A program made the position numbers and the translations under genes. A stretch of 64,000 nt of DNA from Mimachlamys varia (lineage: Eukaryota > Mollusca > Bivalvia > Pectinida > Pectinidae). Positions 11,246 through 55,899 of the stretch are shown one piece after another. The stretch spans positions 51,029,058 to 51,093,057 of the forward strand of contig OX392532.1 in NCBI GenBank assembly GCA_947623455.1, read 5' to 3'. The notes under the pieces were generated by a model. That model was not told the DNA's origin. It saw only the letters and a program-made list of their open reading frames with translations, and searched no databases. Numbering within the stretch: the first letter of the stretch is position 1; each line of letters opens with the position of its first letter.

Positions 11246-11589
11246 TTAAAGGCCCGGTATATGTAACTTTCGGCAAAACTTGAAGCGAAAATCAGCCTAA
11301 TAACTTTTTATATTTATAGATTTAGTTGAGATTAACTGATATCAGCAATATATCACATATCAGCGTCCATTTAGGACGGTCTTCTAACTTCAGCTTATTG
11401 TTGAAGTGGGCCTCACCTGAATTAATTCCAATTCTTGGGATTTTTCTGTCAAGAGTTTCTTGTTAGTTAGATATTGCTGATATCAGTTAACCTTAACTAA
11501 ATCTAGAAATATATAGTTAACTGTAATACGTTATTAGACTTGATTTTCGCTTCAAGTTTTGCCGAAAGTTACGTATATTGGGCCTTTAA
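11246..11589. mobile_element. TTAA-flanked MITE, family A copy 1 (symmetric form)
   Basis: Bounded by TTAA at 11246-11249 and 11586-11589. The inverted ends read AGGCCCGGTATATGTAACTT and, on the other strand, AGGCCCAATATACGTAACTT. Unlike the other three copies, both ends carry the GGCAAAACTTGAAGCGAAAA block and continue as inverted repeats for about 110 bases, so this copy is a near palindrome. TTAA target sites are the hallmark of piggyBac-type transposition; no transposase is present. Confidence 0.85.
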
Positions 11590-11760
11590 GGGCATACGCT
11601 ACGTATATACCTTACACATTATTCCTGTGATTTGTGTTAAGGGTGTATGCTACCTTACACACCATTTCTGTGTTTCGTGTTAAGGGTGTATGCTACCTTT
11701 CATATTATAAGTGTGATTTGTGTTAAGGGTATATGCTACCTTACACATTATACTTATATT
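11588..11760. repeat. Short tandem array related to the AAGGGTGTATGCTACC family
   Basis: About four diverged units of roughly 45 bp containing TTAAGGGTGTATGCTACCTT and ACACATTAT. The array abuts the right end of the TTAA element. Same family as the 7684-8225 array. Confidence 0.8.
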
Positions 11761-12099
11761 GTCTCATATGGCATTCATGTTGTAATGTTTGTCATCTGAA
11801 AACAGTCCAATGTTGAAATAATCATATTTGTCAAAAACATAATCTGATGAGAAAAGTATTTTTGTCAGTGTGAAAGATCATACTTATTTGCTTATATATA
11901 GACCTCAGATTGCTAGAAATTATTTTCATTAGCTTTACTAATACTTCTTTTAACCATTTTCAGCCATTAAATTGATGATTTTTTTGTGCGTTTTTTTTTA
12001 ATTATTTAATTGCCAGCAATTTAATGTTGGCAAAAACAACTTGACTTAATTGTCATTGACCATGTAACGTTTTGCGAATGTCATTCAAACTAAACAAGG

Positions 12100-12610
12100 T
12101 TTAATGAGATGTGTGCTAGGAAAGTCTATAACATGGGAAGAAACAGTTACTCTCAGAATCCAAGATGGCTGCCTAAAATCTGAAAATTTTCCATGGGATA
12201 CATGTATAGAAATAACGGTAACAAACTATTATTACTCTCAAAATCCAAGATGGCTGCCTATCAGACATATTGTTTTTTCTGGTCAAATGAAAATCGAACA
12301 ATGCATAACTAGGGACCAAGGGGAACCTTCATATAAAATCTGAAAAATTTTCGATGGGACACATGTATAGAAATAACGGTAACAAACTATTACTTTCAAA
12401 ATCCATGATAAGTGCCTATCAGCCATATTGTTTTTCTGATCAGGCCAAAAATTAGACCTAAATGTAACTTGAACTAGGCACCGAGGGGAACCTTTGGGAA
12501 TGTTCCATCTAGAACTTCTCAAGAAATAGCGATAACAAGAATTGTTTAAGGAAGGACTACAACTAAGGACAGACAACGGACGCAGGGCGATTTGAATAGC
12601 TACCATCCTA
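12100..12610. repeat. Diverged internal repeat, truncated dispersed element
   Basis: Three imperfect units of roughly 150 bases share AAAATCCAAGATGGCTGCCT, a TACATGTATAGAAATAACGG block and AGGGGAACCTT. The stretch ends GACAACGGACGCAGGGCGAT, resembling the right end of the elements at 21472-22134 and 27643-30654. It is probably an old truncated relative. Confidence 0.55.
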
Positions 12611-13194
12611 TGGTGGAGGGCCAGAAAAGCCGTATCAATAAGTCAGAGATGAAAATGGACTTGGGGGCAAAAAGGCTGAAAATTAAGTTATTTAATCTTT
12701 GCAATGGGAAATATTAAAAGTTTACATTATACTGAAATTCTCATAAAGGCTGAAATCAGCCAATTGGCTAAACATTTTCCTCTCTGGTACCCGTAAGTTC
12801 GTCATCAATAGCAAAGTGTTTTATAACACCATAACGACATTTGCTAAAACATACATTACTCATGTAAAACACAGAAACAAACAGCATAACACAGAAACAT
12901 TTCATAATGGGTTTTATTGTTATCATTAATATTATCAATGTATATTGTTCAATGAAAATACATTCGATCACGAGAGTTAAATATCTAGTCTATATGTCCC
13001 ATATTACATACACGTGTTAAAACTTGTCCAACAGGTTCATTTAATAAAATCCCTAGCGTTGGGGCCTACACACAATGAAGAATCGTCTACCAGCTCTGGA
13101 GGAGTAGACTTTTAACAAGAGTCTGACCAGAATATCTGTCAACGTATCTCTATCAGCATCTGTACACTGTCAGATGCTACACATAGAAACCATG

Positions 13195-13455
13195 CACAAT
13201 AAAACCTGTCCTATCCGACCACCTAGTGCTTGGACATCCTGTCTTATCCGACCACCTTGTGCTTGGACAACCTGTCTTATCTGACCACCTCATACTCTGA
13301 TTTCCTGTGGGATCTGACCCCTGAGTATTCTAGCATCACAGCTATTCCAGCATAATGCTGGGATCCATGTTTTAGTGAACAGAAGACCTATGTATTGTAA
13401 CACCTGTCTAATCTGACCGACACAGAGTGTCGGATAGGAAAGGTTTCATTGTACT
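13195..13455. mobile_element. Miniature inverted-repeat element
   Basis: Left end ACAATAAAACCTGTCCTATC and right end, read on the other strand, ACAATGAAACCTTTCCTATC form terminal inverted repeats followed by CGAC. Internally there are two or three direct copies of ACCTGTCTTATCCGACCACC with CTTGTGCTTGGACA. Related fragments occur at 14515-14570 and 15800-15825. No coding capacity. Confidence 0.65.
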
Positions 13456-13479
13456 TGCTGACAGAGATCATAAAGGCTT

Positions 13480-13560
13480 AACTCGCTCACCCCTGAAAAT
13501 CCATAATGAACTGTTCAAACCTTTGAATTGGAAGAGTTGAAATGAATCTTCAGGGGGTGG
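13480..13560. mobile_element. Short palindromic element, family D
   Basis: Pattern: TAACTC, ACCCCTGAAAATCCATAATG, then TTTGAATTGGAAGAGTT and TTCAGGGGGTGG. The outer parts are inverted copies of one another. Similar 75-95 base copies lie at 15221-15316, 16319-16410, 26397-26486, 44463-44540 and 59330-59410, with fragments near 24165, 40190 and 42530. Confidence 0.7.
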
Positions 13561-13599
13561 AAAATGAATCAACTGATGTACAGGATTTCTCCTTCAAAT

Positions 13600-15220
13600 C
13601 GTCACAGAATCGATGATGTATGGTTGAAGTCATTAATTAGTGGATACAATATGTAGTAATAATGAAAAGCTGTTATTGAAGCAACAGCGAGATTTCCCCG
13701 CCTGTCGCTTCCCACCTTGGTCACATTTACACGGGGGCCACCACATGCACGTATACACAGGGTCGGTTAAAACCATGGCAACCCGCGACCTTATATACCA
13801 CACACCCGCTTACTACAGGGTAACTCTACATATAACTTGGTTTGTACATGGCTTAAGTAATTATTGTAATGTAAATATAAGTGATAGTTTTATGCAGTTA
13901 TACACGACAGATTTATCACCATGACAACAGGGAACATACAGTAAAAGTGTGTTTTTGCATGGCTCTAATTTTCACAATTTTCCCAGTGAAAAATTTTCCA
14001 TGAAAAAATGCATACTATATGAACTTAATCACAAATTAATCTATCCTTACTGTAGCACTATGATTCATGGCTATTTAATAGATATCAAATTTGCCAAAAA
14101 CAGAAAAAAATCTGGCAAAAATGACTTGGAAAAGTAAATTCACAAAAATTAGGGGCCATGAAAAACCAGACTTTTACAGCAACCAAAAAAATACTTAGTT
14201 GATATGTTACCAGGGCAACGGCAGCAGTTTGATAGATTTTTACTTGGCAGAATGAAATCCGGTTTGTTTCCCACTTCATCTAAATGTCACACACATGCTT
14301 CAAGATCTTGAAAAGATTTATCACTTGTCCAAAACTTACTGCACTAGTCATATTCTCATAGGGTCAGGTAGTGAAAGGGTGTCAAAGAGTTATCCACCCC
14401 TTATGATCAAGAAACCTCAATTCAGTGAAATCAGTCCAACATGACCCCCGTATATTCAGACAACTCGACTGTTTTCCCATTCTTTTGAAAATGCACAAGA
14501 TTAAGAACAGTGTAGTTTGACAACCTGTCTAAACTGACCAATATGTAGTGTTAGAGTGGACAGGTGTCATTATCAGTCTGCTTCAAAAAAGAGTAAAAAA
14601 AATAAAGTACATTTTGTATTTCAGAAATTAAATATAGGGCTTAAAATTATCAACTCTCAATATATCATCCCAACGGTCCTAAGAAAAGTTAAAATACATG
14701 GGCATCAGTACGCAAGTAAAGCTTGAGGCAATGAACGGATTATAACATAAACCCGTTTCTTCAGAAATAATATGGCCAAACAAAAATATCAGTGTGTTTC
14801 TTACTAATTGTCTGAAAAACCTTGGGAAAGGCAGGTAGGGTAATTATAAAATGACTATTTCTGAAAGCGTTTTTTTTTTTATTATATAAGATTTATAAGG
14901 TTTGTAAAGGAGGGTTAATTTGACTGAAGGTGATTCTTTGAAAATTGCAATAAATATGGGTGGGAAGAGTTACTGGAAAAACAAAATATTTGTTCTCTGG
15001 TCTATAGAGCCTTACAGATGTTGAATCTTAAATTGTAATATTCTGAAATCTCTCTCACAGGTACCATCTTGTAGTATAGATGTATATATGTAATAAATGT
15101 CTGTCTGAATGTGGATGGAAAGAAGAGAAATAGGATGAAGAGGACAAGATGACTGAGTACGAAGAATATAAGGGAGGTAACATTGGACAAGAGTCACATG
15201 ACTGATCGGACCAATGGCAG
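13600..15220. other. Intergenic DNA, nothing recognised
   Basis: AT-rich sequence with short open frames only, the largest at 13640-13924, without domains or splice context. One fragment of the 13195 element lies at 14515-14570. Confidence 0.4.
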
Positions 15221-15316
15221 CGAGTTAACCTATTCACCCCTGTAAACCATAATAGACTCTCCCAGACTGGTGTATAGTAGAGTTTTTAATACTGACCTAG
15301 GGGTGAGAGGGTTAAA
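15221..15316. mobile_element. Short palindromic element, family D, diverged copy
   Basis: Begins GTTAACCTATTCACCCCTGT and ends CTAGGGGTGAGAGGGTTAA, giving inverted ends around a diverged centre. Confidence 0.6.
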
Positions 15317-15400
15317 ACAAAATCGCTGAAGCAACTTTGCATGGCGTTTCATATTGGAATGCAGTGGGGATTTTCCCTACACAACAGTAATGGATTCCTA

Positions 15401-15796
15401 TTAAAGGCCCAATATACGTAACTTCCGGCAAAACTTGAAGCGAAAATCAAGCCTAATAACTTTTTATATACATAGATTTAGTTAAGATTAACTGATATAA
15501 GCAACATTCAAGATGAATTCTTACGCAATTACCAATGCAACAGCAGTTGAAACTCGGTATTTGTAAATACGCGTCCATTTAGAACTGTCTTCTAGCTTCG
15601 GTTTGTTGTTGAAGTGGCCGGCCCCATCTGAATTATTTTCAATTCTTTGGATTTTTCTGTCAAGAGTTTCTTGTTAGTTACCGCTCAGGTTTACTTAGTT
15701 TTAGGCTTATTTTTGCATGGTTTTCACCTGGATTTTTTTTCAGAATTGTTCAGAATCAAGAAAAAATTCCTGAAGTTAAGTATATTGGGCCTTTAA
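15401..15796. mobile_element. TTAA-flanked MITE, family A copy 2
   Basis: TTAA at 15401-15404 and 15793-15796, with inverted ends AGGCCCAATATACGTAACTT and, on the other strand, AGGCCCAATATACTTAACTT. The interior carries the blocks GGCAAAACTTGAAGCGAAAA, TAGATTTAGTTAAGATTAAC and GTCAAGAGTTTCTTGTTAGT shared with the other copies. Non-coding. Confidence 0.88.
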
Positions 15797-16318
15797 CATA
15801 TCTACAGTGAAACATGTCTAATCTGACACTTGAACATTAATAATTCAAACGCCTTCCTCATTTACATCAATACTTCAAGCCAGCTCCCGGGCCAAAACCT
15901 GTGTAATCGACATATTTTCTTACCCAGCAGGAAAAGTTCAGTTCCACTAAGTGAGAAGATAAGACAGGTTTTGCCGAGCTGTGTACTTGCGTTACTTTTT
16001 TTCAGCGTAGAAAGGACTGCATTAAGTTTAAAACAAATGTAGAATGACCAAATGCTTCTACTCAGAATTCTGAAATAAGCAATCTTGATATTTGTTGATC
16101 AGAAGTATTGCTAGCAACGCAATTACAGGTTTTACTGGAGTTTTGTAAGCAAACAATAATACGTGAAACTCGGGAAAATAATCTTCTGATTGGTTAGTTC
16201 AGTCATGTGACACCTGCTCTATAATGGACCTTCGTCAATGAAAATGATGTATTTACAAATGAGTGTGCTACCTGCATATCACATTTATCCTGTAATAAGC
16301 CCAGGCACCGACACAAAA

Positions 16319-16410
16319 TTACTCATTCACCCCTGAAATTTCATAATTAACTACTCCAACCTTTGAACTGGAAATGTTCAAATGTGTCCTTAATTAGGGG
16401 TGACTGAGTT
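16319..16410. mobile_element. Short palindromic element, family D
   Basis: TTACTCATTCACCCCTGAAA at the left and TTAGGGGTGACTGAGTTA at the right form inverted ends around CCAACCTTTGAACTGGAAAT. Confidence 0.7.
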
Positions 16411-16454
16411 ACACTTATATAACAGTATGTATCGTTTCCATTAAAACCACAAAA

Positions 16455-16590
16455 GTCTTAACAGTGGTCGGCTTGTCAGCAGACCCGGGCTTATTGACGG
16501 GATAGATACTGTATGTATGATGATCAGAGGTCGGCTTGGCAACAGACCCGGGCTTATTGACGGGATAGATACTGTATGTATGATGATTGA
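16455..16590. repeat. Direct duplication, about 66 bp, two copies
   Basis: Two nearly identical neighbours containing CAGACCCGGGCTTATTGACG and GATAGATACTGTATGTATGA. Confidence 0.85.
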
Positions 16591-16689
16591 TGAAGAACTT
16601 AGGAGGTAGAATCAAAACAGACACCAAAACTTACAAGCTACAGTCTAGTTCAGCATTGTGTGAGCAGATCCTGTCGACAGCTGGACGCA

Positions 16690-17085
16690 GGGACATACAC
16701 AGGGGCCTGAAATATCATCAATATCAATAACACTGAATGGAACAGCGAGAGGAATTATCGATATATACAGGGGCCTGAAATATCATCAATATCAATAATA
16801 TTGAATGAAACTATGAGAGGAACTATCGATATACACAGGGGCCTGAAATATCATCAATATGAATAATATTGTATGGAACAGAAAGGAAATATTGATATAC
16901 ACAGGGGCCTATATACCATCAATATGAATTACAATGAATGGAACAGAGAGAAAATATCGATATACACAGGGGCCTGAGATGTTGTCAATATCAATAGTAT
17001 TGCATTGAACAGCCAGATGATCATACATGTGTGATACAGATACACCATTCCTTTATCAATGTAGGAATAAGTTGGCCCCTGTGTA
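16690..17085. repeat. Tandem repeat of about 75 bp, five copies, with an inverted terminal block
   Basis: Units share ACACAGGGGCCTGAAATATC, ATCAATATCAATAA and a GAATGGAACAG block. The right edge carries the reverse complement GGCCCCTGTGTATGTAATAA (17074-17093), so the array is bounded by an inverted copy of its own start. Confidence 0.8.
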
Positions 17086-17514
17086 TGTAATAAATAATTT
17101 TTGGTAGCTGTATGAGTAAGCTGCTTTAAAAGTGTCTACAAAAAAATGTTCTTTCCTTGAAAAGAAACTTCACAAATTCAGCCTGTTTGGTTTGGCAAGT
17201 TTACAGTTATTGATCCCGACCTTTCTGAAACCCATGGCCAACAAGTACTCTTATCAAACCAGCTACCAAGAACTCTTGGAAAGTCCAGACGCATTCTTCT
17301 GTTGTAAACATAATATTATTTAGTTTCTGTTTTTAAGCATTGGAAAGTTAGATTATTATTGTCCGGATGAACTAATGTTAAAACGTTGATTTTTGGTGAA
17401 CAGGTAAATTATGTACATTTAAATGATACTTTGTCAACATCATTATTTCTTGGAGTCTAAATTCATGGCCAGTTTCAAAATTCATCTATGGCTTATTGCT
17501 CAAGAACTCTGGAA

Positions 17515-17672
17515 AACTGGGGGGCAAAGTGGAAACTGGAGAAAAAGTGAAAACTGGGGGAAAGTGGAAACACGAGAAAAAGTGAAAACTGGGGGAAAGT
17601 GGAAACTGGAGAAAGAGTGGAAAAGTGGGAGAGAGTGGAAAATTGGGGAAAGTGGTAAAAGATCGAGAAACT
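17515..17672. repeat. Purine-rich degenerate repeat
   Basis: Irregular units of about 20 bases such as GGGGGAAAGTGGAAACTGGA. On the + strand it is almost pure purine over about 150 bases, with scattered C and T. Confidence 0.8.
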
Positions 17673-17679
17673 TTTGATT

Positions 17680-19819
17680 AATCTGTAGAGTATTTGTTCA
17701 ATACAAAAAAAACAAAAATTTGAAAAATTGTTTTTCTAGTAGTACAATAATGCCCTATATATTGGCCGACTATAGACATGTATAGCTATGTTGAAATTAA
17801 TTTGAACCTTTCTATTTTGGAGTATAAAAGCCTATCTTGTTGATTAAACAATCAAATTCTCTTTATCCATCTCTAAAATATGAATTAAAAACAAAATCTC
17901 ACATGTAGTTTCTCAATCAAAAACCAAAACAACTACATTGTAATTAATCAAAATTTCTTGAACATCAAATTGATTATCCTATTTTAAAAAATATAGATTA
18001 AAAATAAAAATGGACACATATGTTTTTCTGGTGAATCCAAACCACAGCTGAAAGTAATTACATATTAAACTGCATTTTGTTTGTTTTTCCTTCTTTCATT
18101 TTGTTCTCGAGGGGAAAGAAAATCTAACCCTATTATTATTTATCTTCTTATCAATACTTAACAATAAGTTATTATGTTCCCAAAGAAATTTTTCATTTTC
18201 ACTTTCCCATACTTTGGGGGATATAGAATCGATCAAATTACTGAGTTCTTCTTTTCTGCACGTATCAATAATTCAATAGTTATTAATTTCGATACAGCAA
18301 GTATTAAATACATTTTAGAAGAATCCATATATATGCTGACCATATGGACTGTAACAGAGATACGTCAACAAAAACTAAACTGGGACAGGCATTACGCGTT
18401 TACGACAATGTGCCACTTTCTAGTAAAATGTTCTTTGGGCATAGGTGAAAACTACGTCCACAATCAACATCGAACAATAGGGTGAAATCGGGATTGCCAT
18501 GTTTGTTTTTTTTCCGTAAACAAAGAAAATTTAAAACATAATCACTATTTAGTTAAAACAAGCCCTGAAAAAGTTTGAAAGTCAAAATTTTGAACAGCCT
18601 TGGAAAATCATTTCATATCTAAGAATGAATAGCCTACATATCTAACATATCATTTGAGAACGAAAATTGAAATTCAAGAATGAAGTTGACCATACTTTGA
18701 ATAAAATGCACTGCAGAGCAATACTTCAGCACCATTAACACCGGACAAAGACCATAACACATTAAAAAAAAAGATAAGTCAGCTTACAATGAAAAAAAAA
18801 AAGAAAAAAACAACGACATGAAAGTCAAAGAACAGAGTTAATGCATACGACTCGTAAATATTTTTGAGTCTCCAGGAGTTATAAGTGTTGAGATGTCTTG
18901 TGTCTGTCCTCCCCTGGTTTTCACATTGGCATGAGCCACTTAACACCAGATGGAAGGGTCTACAGGTTACAATAGGGATGAGTAAGGCCGACTCACCAGG
19001 TCCCTGTAATAACCGATTAGGTAAAAAATATTGCTATTAAGTACAAGTTTATCGTGCGTTGTGTGTATAAACAGATGAGAGTGGACGCCGGATGATCACA
19101 GGATTTCTGCCCCCCTAACCCAACCCCCCCTCCCACCCCCCAAACAGGTTAAGGGGCAAATATACAGTTCCCCCCCTCAAACCCAAAGTGCAAGATGACA
19201 AGTCCCTGGCTGTAGGTAAATAGGAGCCTGTACTTGCAAAATACGGAAGTAATTGTTACAGAAAGCTAGTAGTAGTGGATAGGAAGTCATGACAGATGTC
19301 TGTTATTGTAAGTCCACAAGCTGTGTGGAAATAACTGGCCTTGCGGTCGCCCCGAGAATTAATATTTATATATATTGGTAAAACACGACACCCTCACATA
19401 TATCACATCCAATGCTGTCCCTCACACATTCCAAATAGGTTACAAAGTTCCCTATATAGTCCAGGGGGCCACGTCAGACCGCTTACAGGGCTTTAGTAAC
19501 CCTTTAGGGGGCATCACTGATTCCCGTGGCCCTAAGTGGCCCCTCTAGGGGTCAGTGCATACGTCACTCCCGGCAGCCAAGCTTCTGTGGCTCACACATA
19601 CCGGTGTCTGCACAGAACAGGCGACCACATCCAAAGAACCTAGACGTCCAAAATCACATTCATGGAGTGGAAAGTCGACTGTCATTAACACCACAGACTA
19701 GGAGAGTGTACGTGGACAGGACACTCTTTAGGAGAATCCCACCTGTCACACCTTAGGAGCTTGCTGTCCAGGAGTTGCTACCCCAGGAGATTATACAATC
19801 ACATGGCGGGAGTGTATAC
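17680..19819. other. Probable TAO 3' UTR and intergenic DNA
   Basis: This lies downstream (on the minus strand) of the TAO stop codon. I found no convincing minus-strand polyadenylation hexamer close to the stop, so the transcript end is not placed. A C-rich stretch lies at 19110-19180. No other gene is supported; the frame at 18174-18485 has no recognisable feature. Confidence 0.4.
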
Positions 19820-53200
<33,381 letters not shown>

Positions 53201-53483
53201 GATGACCCCTCAACTCTGACCTTGGCCTTGTCTACCGAGGGTCAAGGTCTTTAAAAGGGTACAAGAGCCTGTCTCTGATCATGTGAATGTAGTTATCTGC
53301 CCTTGCCTGTCAAATGTACCTGAAACAGAAAATTAATCCATCAAGTTTATCAACAAGAACAAAATTTTAACAACTCTAATACAAATGTATTATTTTAACA
53401 TATTTTTACAATATAAACATGATTATTACAATGACATTTATTCAGACCTAAAATAGTCAACAAATTTGTTTGATCTTTTCTTT

Positions 53484-54078
53484 CAAAGGACTATATATGG
53501 TTTGGGCCTTTTTTGGCCCCCAAATTATCAAATTTTGAAGCAGATTATTGAACTCTCAAATTAATGTATTTCAAATATGGAGTACATCCCTGATAAAACT
53601 GAAACAATAATTATTTGTTGTTTCAACTCTGGTTGTCATGGAAACCATCTCAAATATGCATAAATTAGGGAAATTTGACCATTTAGTCAATTTTGGCCAC
53701 TTTTTGGATAGTTTTTCTATTAGAAACCATTGAGCGCATTCTTGAACAAACTTCATATCAAATGAGAATATGTGGGCACTTATACCACATCCTTAGGAGA
53801 AATATAAACTTTGTTCAAGAATGCGCTCTATGGTTGCTGTGTGAAAATGTATGCAAAAATTGACCAAAATAGACCAAATATTTACATTTGCATAATTTAT
53901 GCATATTTCGGATGGTTACCATGGCAACCATAGCACAAATAACAAATAAATATTATTACAATTGCATGAGGGATGTAATCTATATTTGAAATAATATTAT
54001 TTTAGTGTTCAATAATGAAATTTAAAATTTGATGGATTTGGGGGCCAAAAACAGGCAAAACCATACATAGTCCTTTGT
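53484..54078. mobile_element. Long foldback (inverted-repeat) element upstream of TAO exon 1
   Basis: The arms are about 270 bases each (53484-53765 and 53800-54078) and pair along nearly their whole length. Matching blocks include CAAAGGACTATATATGG with CCATACATAGTCCTTTG at the ends, GGTTGTCATGGAAACCATC with GGTTACCATGGCAACCATAG, and AGCGCATTCTTGAACAAA with TTTGTTCAAGAATGCGCT at the centre. The loop is only about 50 bases. Non-coding. Confidence 0.9.
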
Positions 54079-54249
54079 AGACAATTGCATAGAAACTTTG
54101 AAGAAAAGACCAAAATGTAAGAATATTTTTTAAATATAATCATTAGTAGTACTGCACATTCTTTTTTTTCTTTCTCTCGTTTATGATTCAGTGCGTTGTT
54201 TTGCACAAAACTACAGCAACATAATTCAGCCTTACATTTCATGATACAT

Positions 54250-54667
54250 CAGGGTTAGAAACTAACATTTTTCAATATATCAGTCCAAATGACTAGTCAA
54301 ATGTTTAAGGTACTAGTCATGTGGTATTGTGACTAGTCCTGAGGGTTTCAGCCTCAGCTGAAATACTAAGTGACAAACAACAAATCATGAAGTGATGATC
54401 AAGAGCCGGCGGGCTAGTGTAGAAGGGGTATGGGATGGCTCTACCAGAAAAAAATTAATATCTAAAAGCTCTGATATGAGTTTTGGTGTATCCCGAGTGC
54501 TAAACTTGTACCATTTCCTCTTCTTGAGTAAGTTATAGATTATAGAATACAAAAAACATATAGAAAACTCAACTCGTCCACAGGACTAATAAACAGAGCA
54601 TATTTACTAGTCATTCAGAATTTTTACTAGTCTCGGACTAACAGACTAGTGTTAGTGTCAAACCCTG
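54250..54667. mobile_element. Miniature inverted-repeat element with CAGGG ends
   Basis: Left CAGGGTTAGAAACTAACA, right (other strand) CAGGGTTTGACACTAACACT. Internal ACTAGTC repeats lie near both ends. No clear target duplication. Confidence 0.7.
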
Positions 54668-54799
54668 TTCATCATCAGAACACTGTGTAAATATATATAC
54701 TTTTTTTTATATTGATGATGATGATTCAATGAAAACAAAGAGTTCAATATCAATTTCTCCTTCACTCAATTGATTAAAATCAGGTGATACAAAGTAATG

Positions 54800-55110
54800 T
54801 AAATTAACTGAAATGTACATGTACAGTAAATGTACAGTAAATGTACACTGTATGCAAGAACAAATTGTCTCAGTGCATCCCTGAAAACCTAACACAATAC
54901 GCACAGACACGTAAAAATGTCTGCTTCTTCCTTCCTCAACATCAGCTAACTTATATAAATACTTGGCCGGCAATGTCAGACAGTGACAGTACACAGCACA
55001 TGATGGCCGATGACACACAAATTAATACACATGTACACAAGTCTGTGTGTATATTACACACGATGACACACAAATTAATACACATGTACACAAGTCCGTG
55101 TGTATATTCC
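54800..55110. repeat. Short duplications including a 64-bp direct repeat
   Basis: ATGTACAGTAAATGTACAGT-type repeats near 54815-54850, and two adjacent 64-base copies with GACACACAAATTAATACACA and GTGTGTATATT (55010-55110). Confidence 0.8.
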
Positions 55111-55371
55111 ACAAACATCAAACAGACCTACATTCATGGAATAAGCATTCATGGTCAGAAGATTGAAACAGATTTTAATTGATGTTTTCGGTATATCAGT
55201 ATACACCACTATTGAATACATTTCTGAATTGACCCCTGTGACCTTGGAAGTAGTCAAGGCCATTCATTTGATCGAACTTGCCTGCGGCCCGTCATCACCT
55301 ATCATGGATACTACAGGCCCAATATCCCTGGGCCTCTTGGTTGTTGAGAAATGTCATTTAGGGTATACACG

Positions 55372-55895
55372 TACCGTATTTTACCGGGAATAAGCCCCCT
55401 CTCACGAATAAGCCCCCTCTCACGAATAAGCCCCCTCTCACGAATAAGCCCCCTTCCCACTTTGGCAAAGGCTCTTGGAACAGGGTGGGAGCCTGTGAAT
55501 AAGCCCCCCCCCCCCTAAATTTTGTCTTTCTCTCCATAAAAAGCATGTTAATTTATTTTTAATTTTGTGTCTGAACATAAAATATATCTAACTATGTGCA
55601 AAAAGAAATCTATAAGGCTCAACTTGAAATAAAACATTGTTTAGCTGGTGTTAAGAACACCATACTTTCAAGTTTGAACTGGTTGTGCATTTTGCAAAAT
55701 TGTTATTTTAACAAAACAAACAACTAGAAATACATTACTGGTATAGTATGGACTGAGTTCCTAGATCAAAACAGTAGAATATCCAAGATGGCGGACTTTT
55801 GTGAACAGGGGTGTATTCGTGAATAAGACCCCTCCCTACTTTTGATCAATTCTTTTTCTCAGGGGGTAGGGGCTTATTCCCGGTCAAATACGGTA
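55372..55895. mobile_element. TA-flanked MITE with amplified left end
   Basis: TA at 55372-55373 and 55894-55895. Ends CCGTATTTTACCGGGAATAA with GCCCC and, inverted, CCGTATTTGACCGGGAATAA with GCCCC. Just inside the left end CGAATAAGCCCCCTCTCA is repeated about four times. TA flanks suggest Tc1/mariner-type mobilisation; no transposase. Confidence 0.85.
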
Positions 55896-55899
55896 GGTG

